Positions 26,794-34,934 of a stretch of DNA of 64,000 nt are shown here, in pieces. The stretch is taken from assembly GCF_029457495.1 (NCBI RefSeq), contig NZ_CP120363.1, positions 155,482 to 219,481 of the forward strand, written 5' to 3'. Numbering within the stretch: position 1 is the stretch's first letter; every line of letters starts with the position of its first letter. Below the pieces are notes generated by a model. The model did not search any database. It was not told the origin of the DNA and saw nothing but the letters and a program-made list of their open reading frames with translations. The stretch is from Chelativorans sp. AA-79 (lineage in GTDB: Bacteria > Pseudomonadota > Alphaproteobacteria > Rhizobiales > Rhizobiaceae). The position numbers and the translations under genes are program-made.

Positions 26794-26888
26794 TTGACAG
26801 TGATTCGCGGATTTGCGATTCTCAGGTTGCTAGACCTAATGAGAAGGGCTTCCGCGCGGTGACGTTCGGGGGCCTTTTTCTTTTGCGG
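26794..26888 (+). ncRNA. Antisense ctRNA (incA-type) between repB and repC
   Basis: On the + strand, opposite to repC, TTGACA (26794-26799) is followed after 17 bp by GATTCT. The RNA would run from about 26829 to a stem GGCTTCCG/CGGGGGCC with a run of T at 26875-26886. Position, orientation and terminator match the small antisense RNA that limits RepC synthesis in repABC plasmids. Confidence 0.75.
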
Positions 26889-26890
26889 AT

Positions 26891-27901
26891 TCAGTCTCCT
26901 GTCCCAGTTCTCTCCGATTTCCTGAACGCCTCATAGAGGCTATCCAGATTACTCGAAATCCAAGCGCCAAAGGTATTCCCGTCCTTCGACTTGAAAGACA
27001 TTATCAAAGCGTTCTGGCCTTGCTTCATGCTGACGCGAACCGATTTGTCAGCAGGCGCCCAAAGCTCAGAGGCAGTTTCCGGTTGGGCTGGATTGTCCTT
27101 TAGCAGTTTTAGTACAGCCTCGAAGCGGTCGACACTCGTCAGCATTTTGAAGTCTGATGAGTTTGCGAGGCTTCTCCAGTCTGCCTTTGGGCGAGCCTCG
27201 AGCATATCAGCTAGAGCGACCCACCTTGGTCTTCCGAAGCCCGGAGCTGGCCCAATTGCCTCGACAAGCGTGATCGGTAACCGTCGCGCCAGCCCAATCA
27301 TCTCGGACAAGACACCTTTGGAGCTCGTGCCGAACGTGGACATAATAACGGAACGAGACATGCCGCGCTCTTCAAGGCGAAGTGCGAACAGGGCGCGTTC
27401 GATAAAACTCAGATCCTTCCGCTCAAGATTTTCATTGCCTTGAGCGATAACCAATTCCTCATCCGACATTTCACGGACGACGGCCTTTACCCTTAGGCCG
27501 AGGGTTCGGAGAGCTGCGACGCGGCGATGGCCAAAAGCTAGCTGATACCGTCCGTCCCTTTGGGGGTTCGATCGAACGAGTACTGGGACGGCCTGCCCGT
27601 TCGCACGAATGCTCTCGACCAGGCTGCTAAACTCTTCACCCTCGTAATCGTCGAGTCGATCTTTGACGAACGAACCATCTATGAAGTCTGGTTCGATCTC
27701 GACGATTTTGGAGCCGTCAGCAAGTGCCTTCCGTAGCTCTTCTGCCTCTTTCGAAAGTCCGGAGATCGCTTCATTCATGCTTTGCAGCGCGCCTGATGCC
27801 ACTTGGGGACGCTGCCGCTGCACTTTTGGGTTCTCAGTTGAGAACTCCGCGCTCGTCACAGGCATCAAGATATTTTTTAGCGCTTCGCGTCGCTTGGTCA
27901 T
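26891..27901 (-). CDS. repB: RepB centromere-binding partition protein
   Basis: A ParB-family protein of about 336 residues. Visible are the ParB N-terminal box VLVRSNPQRDGRYQLAFGHRR, ERKDLSFIERALFALRLEERG and a helix-turn-helix with SRSVIMSTFGTSS. RepB binds parS and stimulates RepA. I prefer the ATG at 27901, which overlaps the repA stop (ATGA), over 27913. A parS-like palindrome lies inside its 5' end. Confidence 0.92.
   Translation of the reverse strand: MTKRREALKNILMPVTSAEFSTENPKVQRQRPQVASGALQSMNEAISGLSKEAEELRKALADGSKIVEIEPDFIDGSFVKDRLDDYEGEEFSSLVESIRANGQAVPVLVRSNPQRDGRYQLAFGHRRVAALRTLGLRVKAVVREMSDEELVIAQGNENLERKDLSFIERALFALRLEERGMSRSVIMSTFGTSSKGVLSEMIGLARRLPITLVEAIGPAPGFGRPRWVALADMLEARPKADWRSLANSSDFKMLTSVDRFEAVLKLLKDNPAQPETASELWAPADKSVRVSMKQGQNALIMSFKSKDGNTFGAWISSNLDSLYEAFRKSERTGTGD
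27830..27845. promoter_or_regulatory. parS-like palindrome inside repB
   Basis: GTTCTCAGTTGAGAAC matches the repABC parS pattern GTTNNNNGCNNNNAAC except for one central base. Its arms are the same as those of the site at 29236-29251. Confidence 0.6.
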
Positions 27902-29112
27902 TTCCGACCCCATGAATGTTTGACGAGATCCTCAATTTCGCCATTCACAGCATCCAGCGCTTCCATGGCCCTATCATAGGTCTGACGATGGAAATTTTCG
28001 CGACCGACCTCATAAAGAGTCTGCTTTGTGATCCCCGCATCCGAAATGGCCGCAGACTTCACCATCGCATTCGTAAGAACTCGATCGCCGAACAGGCTTC
28101 TCAATAGACCGGCAACTTGTGACTGGGAGCTATCGTTCGGCTCGTATCGCGTGAGGACATAGCGGAACCAATCATATCCGGCGTTGCCGCCTGCCTTCTC
28201 GACGACGTCGAATAAGCCTGCCGTCATGTGCAGAAACTGGCTCATAGAGGCGACATCCAGCATTTGCGGATGGATAGTCACCAACACCGAAGTCGCTGCG
28301 CACAGCGCGGACAGCGTCAGGTACCCGAGCGATGGCGGGCAATCGAGGATCACGATGTCGTAGTCATCCTCAACTCCTTTCAGCGCACCGGCCACGCGGG
28401 TGAAGAACATCCGATCTGCGGTCCGTCGGCCTTCGGTCAGCGCGCGTGGCGTCTCATGCTCAAATTCCTGTAGCTCAAGATTGCCGGGCACTATGTCGAG
28501 GCCGCTGAAGTATGTTTTCCTGATAACCCGGCTTATGAGGCGTTGCTGGTCGTCGTAGCGGATCGCACCGTATATCGTCTCGTTGGACCCGAGATCGAAT
28601 TCGGGCTGAATACCGAACAGTGCAGATAAGGATGCCTGTGGATCGAGATCGACCGCAAGCACGCGATACCCACGCAGCGCGAAATATTGTGCCAAGTGAG
28701 CACTAGTGGTGGTCTTACCCGAACCGCCCTTGAAATTCGTAACGGCAATGACCTGCTGGTGTTCGTCACCTACCCGGCGGTTGATATAGTCCCGTTTATT
28801 TCGCCCGAGATGATCCCGGATCGCATGAACCTGTTCCAGCGTGTACAGCCTTCGGCCGGCCGAATTCTTTTCGGCTTCTGGAATCACCCCATCCAAGACC
28901 AATGTCCGAAGATATGCATCGCTGATTCCGATCAACTTCGCGGCTTCTCCAGCCATGAATCGCCGGAGTTCTTTTTGCTCTAGCGGCGCAAATGCACGTG
29001 CGCGCAACTGTTGAAGTTGAGCGCTGAGAATATCAGCATCAGCCTCGATCAGTCGCGTCAACGACTTTGGGGGCGATGCATGGTCGACTTTAATCAAATT
29101 GGCCTCGGCCAT
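27898..29112 (-). CDS. repA: RepA partition ATPase (ParA family)
   Basis: A 404-residue RepA. The N-terminus has a MerR/RHH-like DNA-binding part (AAKLIGISDAYLRTLVLDG), then the deviant Walker A FKGGSGKTTTSAHLAQY, the Walker A' region VDLDPQASLS and DIVILDCPPSLGYL. RepA drives plasmid segregation and represses its own operon. It leads repABC, with a 290-bp upstream region that carries parS and an inverted repeat suited to autoregulation. Confidence 0.95.
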   Translation of the reverse strand: MAEANLIKVDHASPPKSLTRLIEADADILSAQLQQLRARAFAPLEQKELRRFMAGEAAKLIGISDAYLRTLVLDGVIPEAEKNSAGRRLYTLEQVHAIRDHLGRNKRDYINRRVGDEHQQVIAVTNFKGGSGKTTTSAHLAQYFALRGYRVLAVDLDPQASLSALFGIQPEFDLGSNETIYGAIRYDDQQRLISRVIRKTYFSGLDIVPGNLELQEFEHETPRALTEGRRTADRMFFTRVAGALKGVEDDYDIVILDCPPSLGYLTLSALCAATSVLVTIHPQMLDVASMSQFLHMTAGLFDVVEKAGGNAGYDWFRYVLTRYEPNDSSQSQVAGLLRSLFGDRVLTNAMVKSAAISDAGITKQTLYEVGRENFHRQTYDRAMEALDAVNGEIEDLVKHSWGRK

Positions 29113-29183
29113 AAAAAACGCTCGACTGTGTTATTCGGCACTTTGAGCGTAAAATGACGTGAGTCTCTCGGGCGGTCAACAAA

Positions 29184-29205
29184 TTAAGGGTTAACGAGAC
29201 CTTAA
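29184..29205. promoter_or_regulatory. Inverted repeat upstream of repA, candidate RepA operator
   Basis: TTAAGG and CCTTAA flank a 10-base spacer containing GTTAAC. It lies 72-93 bp upstream of repA. On the - strand a TTGACC follows within 20 bp as a possible -35 box. Confidence 0.5.
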
Positions 29206-29235
29206 CGCGGGCAGTTGCGGCCGACCGCTTCGACG

Positions 29236-29251
29236 GTTCTCAGCTGAGAAC
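29236..29251. promoter_or_regulatory. parS centromere site of the repABC system
   Basis: GTTCTCAGCTGAGAAC is a perfect 16-base palindrome that fits the repABC parS pattern GTTNNNNGCNNNNAAC. It lies 124 bp upstream of repA, one of the known locations for this site. Confidence 0.85.
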
Positions 29252-29405
29252 GTCCTGGCGTTACGTTCAGGCGAGCTGCTGCTCTTCGGCGTCGCCGTTG
29301 AGCCAAACTCAAAACCCGACCACCCCTCGGCAGCATGGCACGGCCTAAATCGCTCGACGCGACACCCCGAAAAGCGGGCGGCCGTGAGATGCTACACACC
29401 CCAAT

Positions 29406-30650
29406 CTAAACCGGGATCGATAGCGCCACCGATGTGCCCTTCTTAGGCGTAGAGGTGATAGTGAACTTCCCCTTGAAGGCGGTCAGTAGCTGGGCACACG
29501 CGGTTAGACCCAACCCGGTATGCGGCCCTGCTCGGGTCGAGAAAAATGGCGTCTTCGCCCGTGACAGAACTTCTGGCGCCATCCCAGGTCCATTGTCGAC
29601 GATCTCCACGTCGAGCACCCGTTGTCTACGGAACCCTTTGGCTAACACCCGCGCTGCGATCTTGATGCAGGAATCCTGTCGGGTTCCGAGTGCCGTCTCC
29701 GCATTATTCATGATTTCTTCGAGGATCAGCCGCATCTGAAATGTCGGTACCCGCGCCTCGGCAGCTTCAGGTGCGACGTCAAGTTCGACGCGAATTCGGC
29801 AATTTTTGATCACTGGCTCCAGAACCTTCGAGAAGCTGTCCTTTCGAGTTTCGCTGTAAGCGTAGGCTATTCGTCCGAGGCGATTTGTGATGCCCTCAAG
29901 CTGTTCGACTGCTTCACGTGCCGCGGGGAGCATTTCGGGGTGCCTCGCGCTCGCTTGGTCCTGATAGCTAAGGAAAAGTTTTAGTGCCGCGACCCGTGTC
30001 CGGGTCATGTGCGCGTAGAGCGAGGAAAAGGACCGGAGCTGCTTTTCCTGTTTTCTGGTCAAGGCATTGCGCAGGTGAATGACCATATAGCCAATAGTCG
30101 CGAGAGCTACCGCCAGTGCGAACAGAAACCTGTTCCGCGAAGCAGCTTCCGCGATATGTGCAGAAGCGTTCAGCGTCTCAGCATGGGCTACAGCAGTTCC
30201 GGACACTTCGAACATTGTCTGTTCGAGATCGGGCATCATCTGGAGAGCGCGCTCGAATGATGTGGCGCCGGCGGCTATGGGCTCAAGATAATCCGCCAGC
30301 GCAACTTGCATCGCTCGCAGGAGTTCAACGTCGCGATCGCCGAGGAACTTTGGCACATACTCAAGCTTCAGAAGCTGGTTGACATTGGTGTTGAGCAGAA
30401 AAATCTGGCGGCCAAGATTGGCTTCCATCTGACCAGTTTCCGCGGCCAGCCGCAGATGTCCCTTTGCTCTCGCGAGATGCTCCCGAAGTTGAGTGGTCCG
30501 CCACTGGATCTCGAACGTCTGGCTGTAGGTGCGGATGGACTCCGCCCGATAATATTCGGACCGGAGAAAAGCCCATCCGCAGAGACCGAGCGCGATGCCA
30601 AGGCTGAGAAAGGGGAGGGCGGTTCGGAAACGTGAGTACGCGTTCTTCAT
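29406..30650 (-). CDS. Membrane sensor histidine kinase
   Basis: A 414-residue kinase. Residues 10-30 form a membrane segment (LPFLSLGIALGLCGWAFL). A periplasmic helical sensor of about 150 residues follows, then a second membrane segment (RFLFALAVALATIGYMVI). The dimerisation region has an unusual phospho-acceptor box SLYAHMTRTRVAALKLF, and the ATPase domain shows EEIMNNAETAL, DNGPGMAP and GLGLTACAQLL. ATG 30650 overlaps the stop of the preceding gene (ATGA). It is the last gene of an operon led by a response regulator, its probable partner. Confidence 0.85.
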   Translation of the reverse strand: MKNAYSRFRTALPFLSLGIALGLCGWAFLRSEYYRAESIRTYSQTFEIQWRTTQLREHLARAKGHLRLAAETGQMEANLGRQIFLLNTNVNQLLKLEYVPKFLGDRDVELLRAMQVALADYLEPIAAGATSFERALQMMPDLEQTMFEVSGTAVAHAETLNASAHIAEAASRNRFLFALAVALATIGYMVIHLRNALTRKQEKQLRSFSSLYAHMTRTRVAALKLFLSYQDQASARHPEMLPAAREAVEQLEGITNRLGRIAYAYSETRKDSFSKVLEPVIKNCRIRVELDVAPEAAEARVPTFQMRLILEEIMNNAETALGTRQDSCIKIAARVLAKGFRRQRVLDVEIVDNGPGMAPEVLSRAKTPFFSTRAGPHTGLGLTACAQLLTAFKGKFTITSTPKKGTSVALSIPV

Positions 30651-31207
30651 GCCGCCGGCCGAACTGCGACCACGAACCATACCCAGATCGAGTTTCGCGC
30701 TGGCACATAGGCGGCCGGAAGCTGGTCGTATGGCCAAACTAGAAAGATCGGTCCCTGTTCTTCCGGGGATAGCGGTGTGAATTTCTGGCCGACCCTGCAT
30801 CTGCCAGCTTGCAGGTCTTTTTCCACACAGGCCCGATCGATGGCAAAAATAGGCTGAAAGGCTTCGATCTCGTCGAGCGTGACCTCGGAGATGAAGTTGT
30901 CATAGGCAATGAATTGTACAGACTTCGCGGAGTCAATCCCGCCCTGCTGCAGCACGTCGGCGATCCTTGGACCGCGATAGCTGATGGTGTGTTCATCCGT
31001 CGTCCATGGCGTACGGGTTTCGAGGACAACATTCTCGAATTCCGATCGCAATTGATCGACGTGATATTGTTTGGGCGTCTTCAGTTGCTCGCCTTCAACC
31101 GTGAGAATGTAAGGATCGACGGGAGCCGCAAAGGCCGACGACATGACAAGGGTTAGTCCGGCGAACAAACCGAGGCGAATATTACGACGCAAGAGCAATC
31201 TCAGCAT
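30647..31207 (-). CDS. Small exported protein resembling molybdopterin-oxidoreductase-like domains
   Basis: About 186 residues with a clear signal peptide (LGLFAGLTLVMSSAFA). Mature parts such as YILTVEGEQLKTPKQY, ISYRGPRIADVLQQGG and FIAYDNFISEVTLDEI resemble the sulfite-oxidase-like molybdopterin fold. The protein is short and I see no cofactor-binding Cys in the expected place, so a ligand-sensing role for the adjacent kinase is more likely than catalysis. The start at 31207 is supported by AAGGGA 6 bp upstream. It overlaps the methyltransferase gene by 26 bp and the kinase gene by 4 bp. Confidence 0.6.
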   Translation of the reverse strand: MLRLLLRRNIRLGLFAGLTLVMSSAFAAPVDPYILTVEGEQLKTPKQYHVDQLRSEFENVVLETRTPWTTDEHTISYRGPRIADVLQQGGIDSAKSVQFIAYDNFISEVTLDEIEAFQPIFAIDRACVEKDLQAGRCRVGQKFTPLSPEEQGPIFLVWPYDQLPAAYVPARNSIWVWFVVAVRPAA

Positions 31208-31886
31208 CGAATTCCCTTTCTCCATCGTCCCGTGCGAAGAGAACACACGGTCCACTCGATCCGCGGGGGTCATAGATCAAACCCTTTCGCCCCATGGCCG
31301 CCGTGATCGCGCGGACCCCCGACAGCCCATAAAGATGGTCGTGCAACTCCAGGAAGATGCATTCTACTCCCGGCAATCGGGCGTTCTGCAAAAGATCAAG
31401 TTCGGCCCCCTCGATGTCCATTACCAAGGCATTGATGCGGTTCTGCGAGATGAATGCATCGACGTCGCCCGATGTGATCTCGATGGCTTTTTCGTACGGC
31501 CCTTGGGAGGGGAAGCCCGAGGACATCCAGAGATCCGATCGTTGATAGAACGCAATTTTGCGGGGTGGCCCTGCCGCGAGGATGCCGTGGACTAGAACGA
31601 CATTGTCGCCACAATTCGAGCTGATCACACGCTCGGCCAACCCGGCCGTATATGGATCCGCCTCGAAGCTCCAGACCCGGACGTCTTCGATATCAGCAAT
31701 GATCGAGGTGATGATGCCCAAACCAGCGCCCAGCTCCAGGACGCGGTCACCTGGCCGAATGGCGCGACGGACGCGTCTTGCTTCGTTGGCTTCATAGTAT
31801 TCGCTTGTGAGCGCATCCCAAACGGTAGCAGAAACCTCCTGGGCTGCAATTGGAACCCGCACACCATGAACGTAGAGCTCCTCCAT
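31182..31886 (-). CDS. FkbM-family SAM-dependent methyltransferase
   Basis: A 234-residue methyltransferase. The SAM-binding motif is VLELGAGLGIITSIIAD, followed by FEADPYTAGLAERV. The FkbM signature ALVMDIEGAELDLLQNA and a later FLELHDHLYGL are present. FkbM enzymes O-methylate sugars or small metabolites. Here it sits inside a two-component operon between a response regulator (3 bp gap) and a periplasmic protein gene, an uncommon place for this family. The substrate cannot be inferred from sequence. Confidence 0.85.
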   Translation of the reverse strand: MEELYVHGVRVPIAAQEVSATVWDALTSEYYEANEARRVRRAIRPGDRVLELGAGLGIITSIIADIEDVRVWSFEADPYTAGLAERVISSNCGDNVVLVHGILAAGPPRKIAFYQRSDLWMSSGFPSQGPYEKAIEITSGDVDAFISQNRINALVMDIEGAELDLLQNARLPGVECIFLELHDHLYGLSGVRAITAAMGRKGLIYDPRGSSGPCVLFARDDGEREFDAEIALAS

Positions 31887-31889
31887 CCC

Positions 31890-32516
31890 TCAAAGGCCCT
31901 TCGGCAGTCGACCCAATTTCAACAGTTTTGCCCGGGCCTGCTTATAGTATTTCTCGGCACTTGATGCATTGATGCCGGCTTTAAGCGCCATCGTTTCAAA
32001 TATCTCTCGTCGACGTGTTCCTGGGGTTCGAGACATCATCATCCCCAGTATTTCTTCCTCTCGCGGCGATAGCGTTGGAAATCTCATCTCCGGCCGAGGG
32101 CTTTCCATCTGAGATAGTCGAAGCAGGAAATCGCCCTGGGCGATCTGGTCAACGACGAGGGGCAGGTCACCTTGGGAGAGGCCGGTTTTGCAAATATAGC
32201 CTTTAGCGCCCAGCAGCCGAAATGCCATTGCCTCGTCTTGGTCATAAGAGCCCGTGACAACAACATGTGTTGCTGCGGGTGCCGCCTTGACGATCGTCTC
32301 GACAACAAGCAGCCGATCCTCCCGCGAGGTCGGATCGAACCCAGGCAAACCTGGATCCGTAACGACGAGGTCGAAACGATCTTCCGCAAGAAGCTCTCGC
32401 GCGAGATCGAGCGTTGGCGCTCCTGCGAGATAACAATCCCGCAACCTTCCTCGGAGTTCGGCCATTAAGGCCAGGCGCATCAGGTCCTGATCTTCCACAA
32501 CAAGGGCAAGATGCAT
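31890..32516 (-). CDS. NarL/FixJ-type response regulator
   Basis: A 208-residue regulator. The receiver domain has ALVVEDQDL at the acidic pocket, the phospho-acceptor Asp in VVTDPGLPG, Thr in VVVTGSYD and Lys in YICKTGL. The C-terminal LuxR-type helix-turn-helix has TLSPREEEILGMM, and ASSAEKYYKQARAKL as recognition helix. ATG 32516 is preceded by GGGAGG at ideal spacing, which rejects longer starts. It heads an operon running through the methyltransferase and exported protein to the histidine kinase, which is likely its cognate sensor. Confidence 0.88.
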   Translation of the reverse strand: MHLALVVEDQDLMRLALMAELRGRLRDCYLAGAPTLDLARELLAEDRFDLVVTDPGLPGFDPTSREDRLLVVETIVKAAPAATHVVVTGSYDQDEAMAFRLLGAKGYICKTGLSQGDLPLVVDQIAQGDFLLRLSQMESPRPEMRFPTLSPREEEILGMMMSRTPGTRRREIFETMALKAGINASSAEKYYKQARAKLLKLGRLPKGL

Positions 32517-32730
32517 ATCGGCCTCCCGACACCTCGAGATCCCCCGCCGCCCAATAATCCTATTTGACCAATTTTTTGATCTGCAAGAAAGGGGATGGTG
32601 GCATCCCCCTCCCCACAAAACGGGAGTGGACCGTCCCCTTTCAATCAACTGCGATTGCTGACACTTAGATTCGGCAGCCTCTTGCAGCGATCAGCCCTCC
32701 CATCCGGGAAAGCGAATCTGGAGTGGCCAA

Positions 32731-33192
32731 ATGAGGATTCGGCCAGCCAAGCCGCACTTTACAGTCCGACAAGCCGTATCACGACACCTCCGGAAGCGAT
32801 CCGCGGTCAACCGCATGCACGCCTATGCTCGGTCTCCCTGGCGACTTCTGATCCGGCCGTTCGAGAGATTTGCAGGCTTTCAGGAACGAAGAGCGCTGCG
32901 GGCTCTGATCCAGCTGCAACCCAATTGTCTCCACGAAGCTGAGGAAAAGCTTGTCTATCTGCTGGCCCTCATGGCAGCGAATGCTGCTACTATATCTGCG
33001 AAGGACGTGCACTGCGCTATCGATACCCTGCGGCCGTTCAGGTCCCACTTGGCCGAAGCTTTCCTCCAGAAGGCCACGGAAAGCAGTTGCATTCGCCAGA
33101 TTCCGGATCGGACTCTCGAACCACGGCCAGCGGAAGGTAGAGGCGTGGACCGCGCATATCGCACTACGCGTGTCGCTAGGCACCGTTTGTAA
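32731..33192 (+). CDS. Hypothetical 153-residue helical protein
   Basis: A possible gene in an otherwise empty 680-bp stretch. The product is basic at the N-terminus, with a helical middle (FAGFQERRALRALIQLQP; EEKLVYLLALMAANAAT). GGAG precedes the ATG by about 8 bp. I recognise no family, and overlapping antisense frames of similar length weaken the case. The 32517-32730 part in front should hold the divergent promoter of the response-regulator operon. Confidence 0.35.
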   Translation: MRIRPAKPHFTVRQAVSRHLRKRSAVNRMHAYARSPWRLLIRPFERFAGFQERRALRALIQLQPNCLHEAEEKLVYLLALMAANAATISAKDVHCAIDTLRPFRSHLAEAFLQKATESSCIRQIPDRTLEPRPAEGRGVDRAYRTTRVARHRL

Positions 33193-33198
33193 CTCGAT

Positions 33199-33684
33199 CT
33201 ATTTTTTTAGATTGAACCAATGCCGTGTGACCTGCCCGTCTTCGTGCCGGATATCGAAATAGTACGGCTCGTCTCGCATCGGGCGAGGCATTGAAACGAT
33301 TTCCTCGCAACCGTTGCGACCACCGAACCTAGACGGGCAGCTATTGCGCACCTGTACACAGAGATCATCCTGCCGACCGCCGTGATCTGGATTGCTGGAC
33401 GCGATGCTCCACCCTGCTGGACATTCCTCATAGGCCTCGTAACCAGGCCTGCCGGTTCCGGCTTCGGGGCATGTTGGCCATGAAAAGCCCCATTTTCCCA
33501 TCGCTGATATCAGCCTGTTCATCGGTGGATGGCATGCCGGAACCCCGCGCCAGGACGGATCCGAGGATGATGCGCACAGCAGCACCTCGCACCCCCATTC
33601 GCTCGCCTTGGCACGATCCAGCATCGAAGCGCCCATAGCCGCGATGATGACGGCCGCAATCGATGTCAGCCTGATAGGGTTCAT
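33199..33684 (-). CDS. Secreted Cys-rich protein of unknown function
   Basis: A 161-residue protein with a signal peptide (LTSIAAVIIAAMGAS). The mature part starts SEWGCEVLLCASSSDPSW, then GVPACHPPMNRLISAM, CPEAG, CPAGW and further paired Cys, implying disulfides outside the cytoplasm. I know this type of protein only from plasmids carrying virB-like transfer operons, without a known role. It is the last of four genes of a - strand operon opposite to virB, 21 bp after the first nuclease-like gene. Confidence 0.6.
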   Translation of the reverse strand: MNPIRLTSIAAVIIAAMGASMLDRAKASEWGCEVLLCASSSDPSWRGVPACHPPMNRLISAMGKWGFSWPTCPEAGTGRPGYEAYEECPAGWSIASSNPDHGGRQDDLCVQVRNSCPSRFGGRNGCEEIVSMPRPMRDEPYYFDIRHEDGQVTRHWFNLKK

Positions 33685-33705
33685 GAGACATCTCCTTCGA
33701 TCAGC

Positions 33706-34401
33706 CTATCGATCGGTTCGCCTGGGACGTTTGCGTGCATCCTCGAAGGGTGGCGAGATTTCGCTCGCTCGTTCAGCAAGCAGGTTGAAATCTGCGATCG
33801 GGCGTCGAGCCAATGTTCGGTCGATGGCTTTGGCGCGCCACTCCGGCATATCGAGTACGTAGGTCGCCCACATGCCGTGCCGGGTGGACATCGCGTAGCG
33901 CTGCCAGGTTAGGTATTCTGCAGGCGCCGGCGAGCTCACGCGCGCCCAGCCAACCCGCAACATCTCCAAGGCGAGGTCGCGGTTGCCCACCGTGCAGCGG
34001 CCGAGGAGAGCGCGATCGGGGGGGTGACCCTGTACGAGGCAGTGCACCTTCGTATTTCCAATTGCGCGTTTCAACCAAGCCTTCGCCAGTGGACCGCAGG
34101 GCACCGGCTTGGGGTTCGCGCTTTCTCTGTGCCGGTGCGGATCGTAGGACCATTGCGGCAATTCGCAGGCATCGATGGATGCAAGCCGCACCGTGTAACC
34201 TGATTCGGGGAACCAAAGAGTTCGGCCATCCATGACGGACGCGCGGCCTGTGATTTTCGATGACGCATCCGTGAAGGTACCAGAACGAGCTTCGGCGCCG
34301 TTAGGATGTCGCGCGCGCAAGATGTCGGCCGTGTAAACAGGAGAGGGAAGGGCGATCATGAGTAGTGCAATGGCGCTCGTCCGCAGACTCTGCCCTTTCA
34401 T
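33706..34401 (-). CDS. Exported staphylococcal-nuclease-like protein, third of three
   Basis: A 231-residue protein with signal peptide (SAIALLMIALPSPVYT). The SNase-like OB-fold is seen in YTVRLASIDACELPQW, AKAWLKRAIGNTKVHCLVQGHPPDRALLGRCTVGNRDLA and LEMLRVGWARV. The active-site Arg and Asp of the family have counterparts (VRLASID), and a Glu follows (ACE), so it may be catalytic. The C-terminal 60 residues are extra. It overlaps the previous gene by 4 bp. Confidence 0.75.
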   Translation of the reverse strand: MKGQSLRTSAIALLMIALPSPVYTADILRARHPNGAEARSGTFTDASSKITGRASVMDGRTLWFPESGYTVRLASIDACELPQWSYDPHRHRESANPKPVPCGPLAKAWLKRAIGNTKVHCLVQGHPPDRALLGRCTVGNRDLALEMLRVGWARVSSPAPAEYLTWQRYAMSTRHGMWATYVLDMPEWRAKAIDRTLARRPIADFNLLAERASEISPPFEDARKRPRRTDR

Positions 34402-34934
34402 TGTTGGATCCTTCCGATGCGTTCGGACTGTCCAAGCAGAATGGCTGGATGCTGGACGTCGTCGAATTGCCAGAGACCAATCCCCTTTTCTCGAGCGGCC
34501 TGTTCCGCGACCGCGTAGGCTGCATGGTGGGGCAGGCCGCGTTCGTCGAGAGAGGCGAAGGCAAAGCCGGAAGAGATCAGCAAATTAGCGAGATCCAATC
34601 GGTCTGCACCGATCGTTGCATAGCAGGACACGAAGACCGTTCCGCCCGATTGCGCGACCTGCGCGCAGACAGGATCGGTATCGGCGATGTAGGCGGCAAA
34701 AACCGCCAGGGACGCCTCACCACAGTCGCGACGAGCGCCCGACTTGTCGGTAAAAGCCGTTCCCCGCAGACAGGCTTGCACGCCGAAAAGCCGAAAGTGT
34801 CGGCCGCCATCTTGCCAAGTGTCCCCACTCTCGAGTGTAACGCCAGGCTTCAGCTCGAAGTAGCCCTCCGGCGGCGCGGCCGTTGCCGGCGTCAAGCCGA
34901 TGGTCACCGACAGCAAGAGGGCAGGGGGCTTCAT
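34398..34934 (-). CDS. Exported nuclease-fold protein, second of three, probably degenerate
   Basis: About 178 residues with signal peptide (ALLLSVTIGLTPATAA). The SNase-like parts are HFRLFGVQACLRG and LANLLISSGFAFASLDERG with VAEQAAREKGIGLW at the end. Acidic active-site residues expected after the RLFG strand are replaced (QACLRG), so nuclease activity is doubtful. ATG 34934 overlaps the preceding stop (ATGA). A role as a periplasmic component linked to the transfer apparatus is possible but unproven. Confidence 0.65.
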   Translation of the reverse strand: MKPPALLLSVTIGLTPATAAPPEGYFELKPGVTLESGDTWQDGGRHFRLFGVQACLRGTAFTDKSGARRDCGEASLAVFAAYIADTDPVCAQVAQSGGTVFVSCYATIGADRLDLANLLISSGFAFASLDERGLPHHAAYAVAEQAAREKGIGLWQFDDVQHPAILLGQSERIGRIQQ

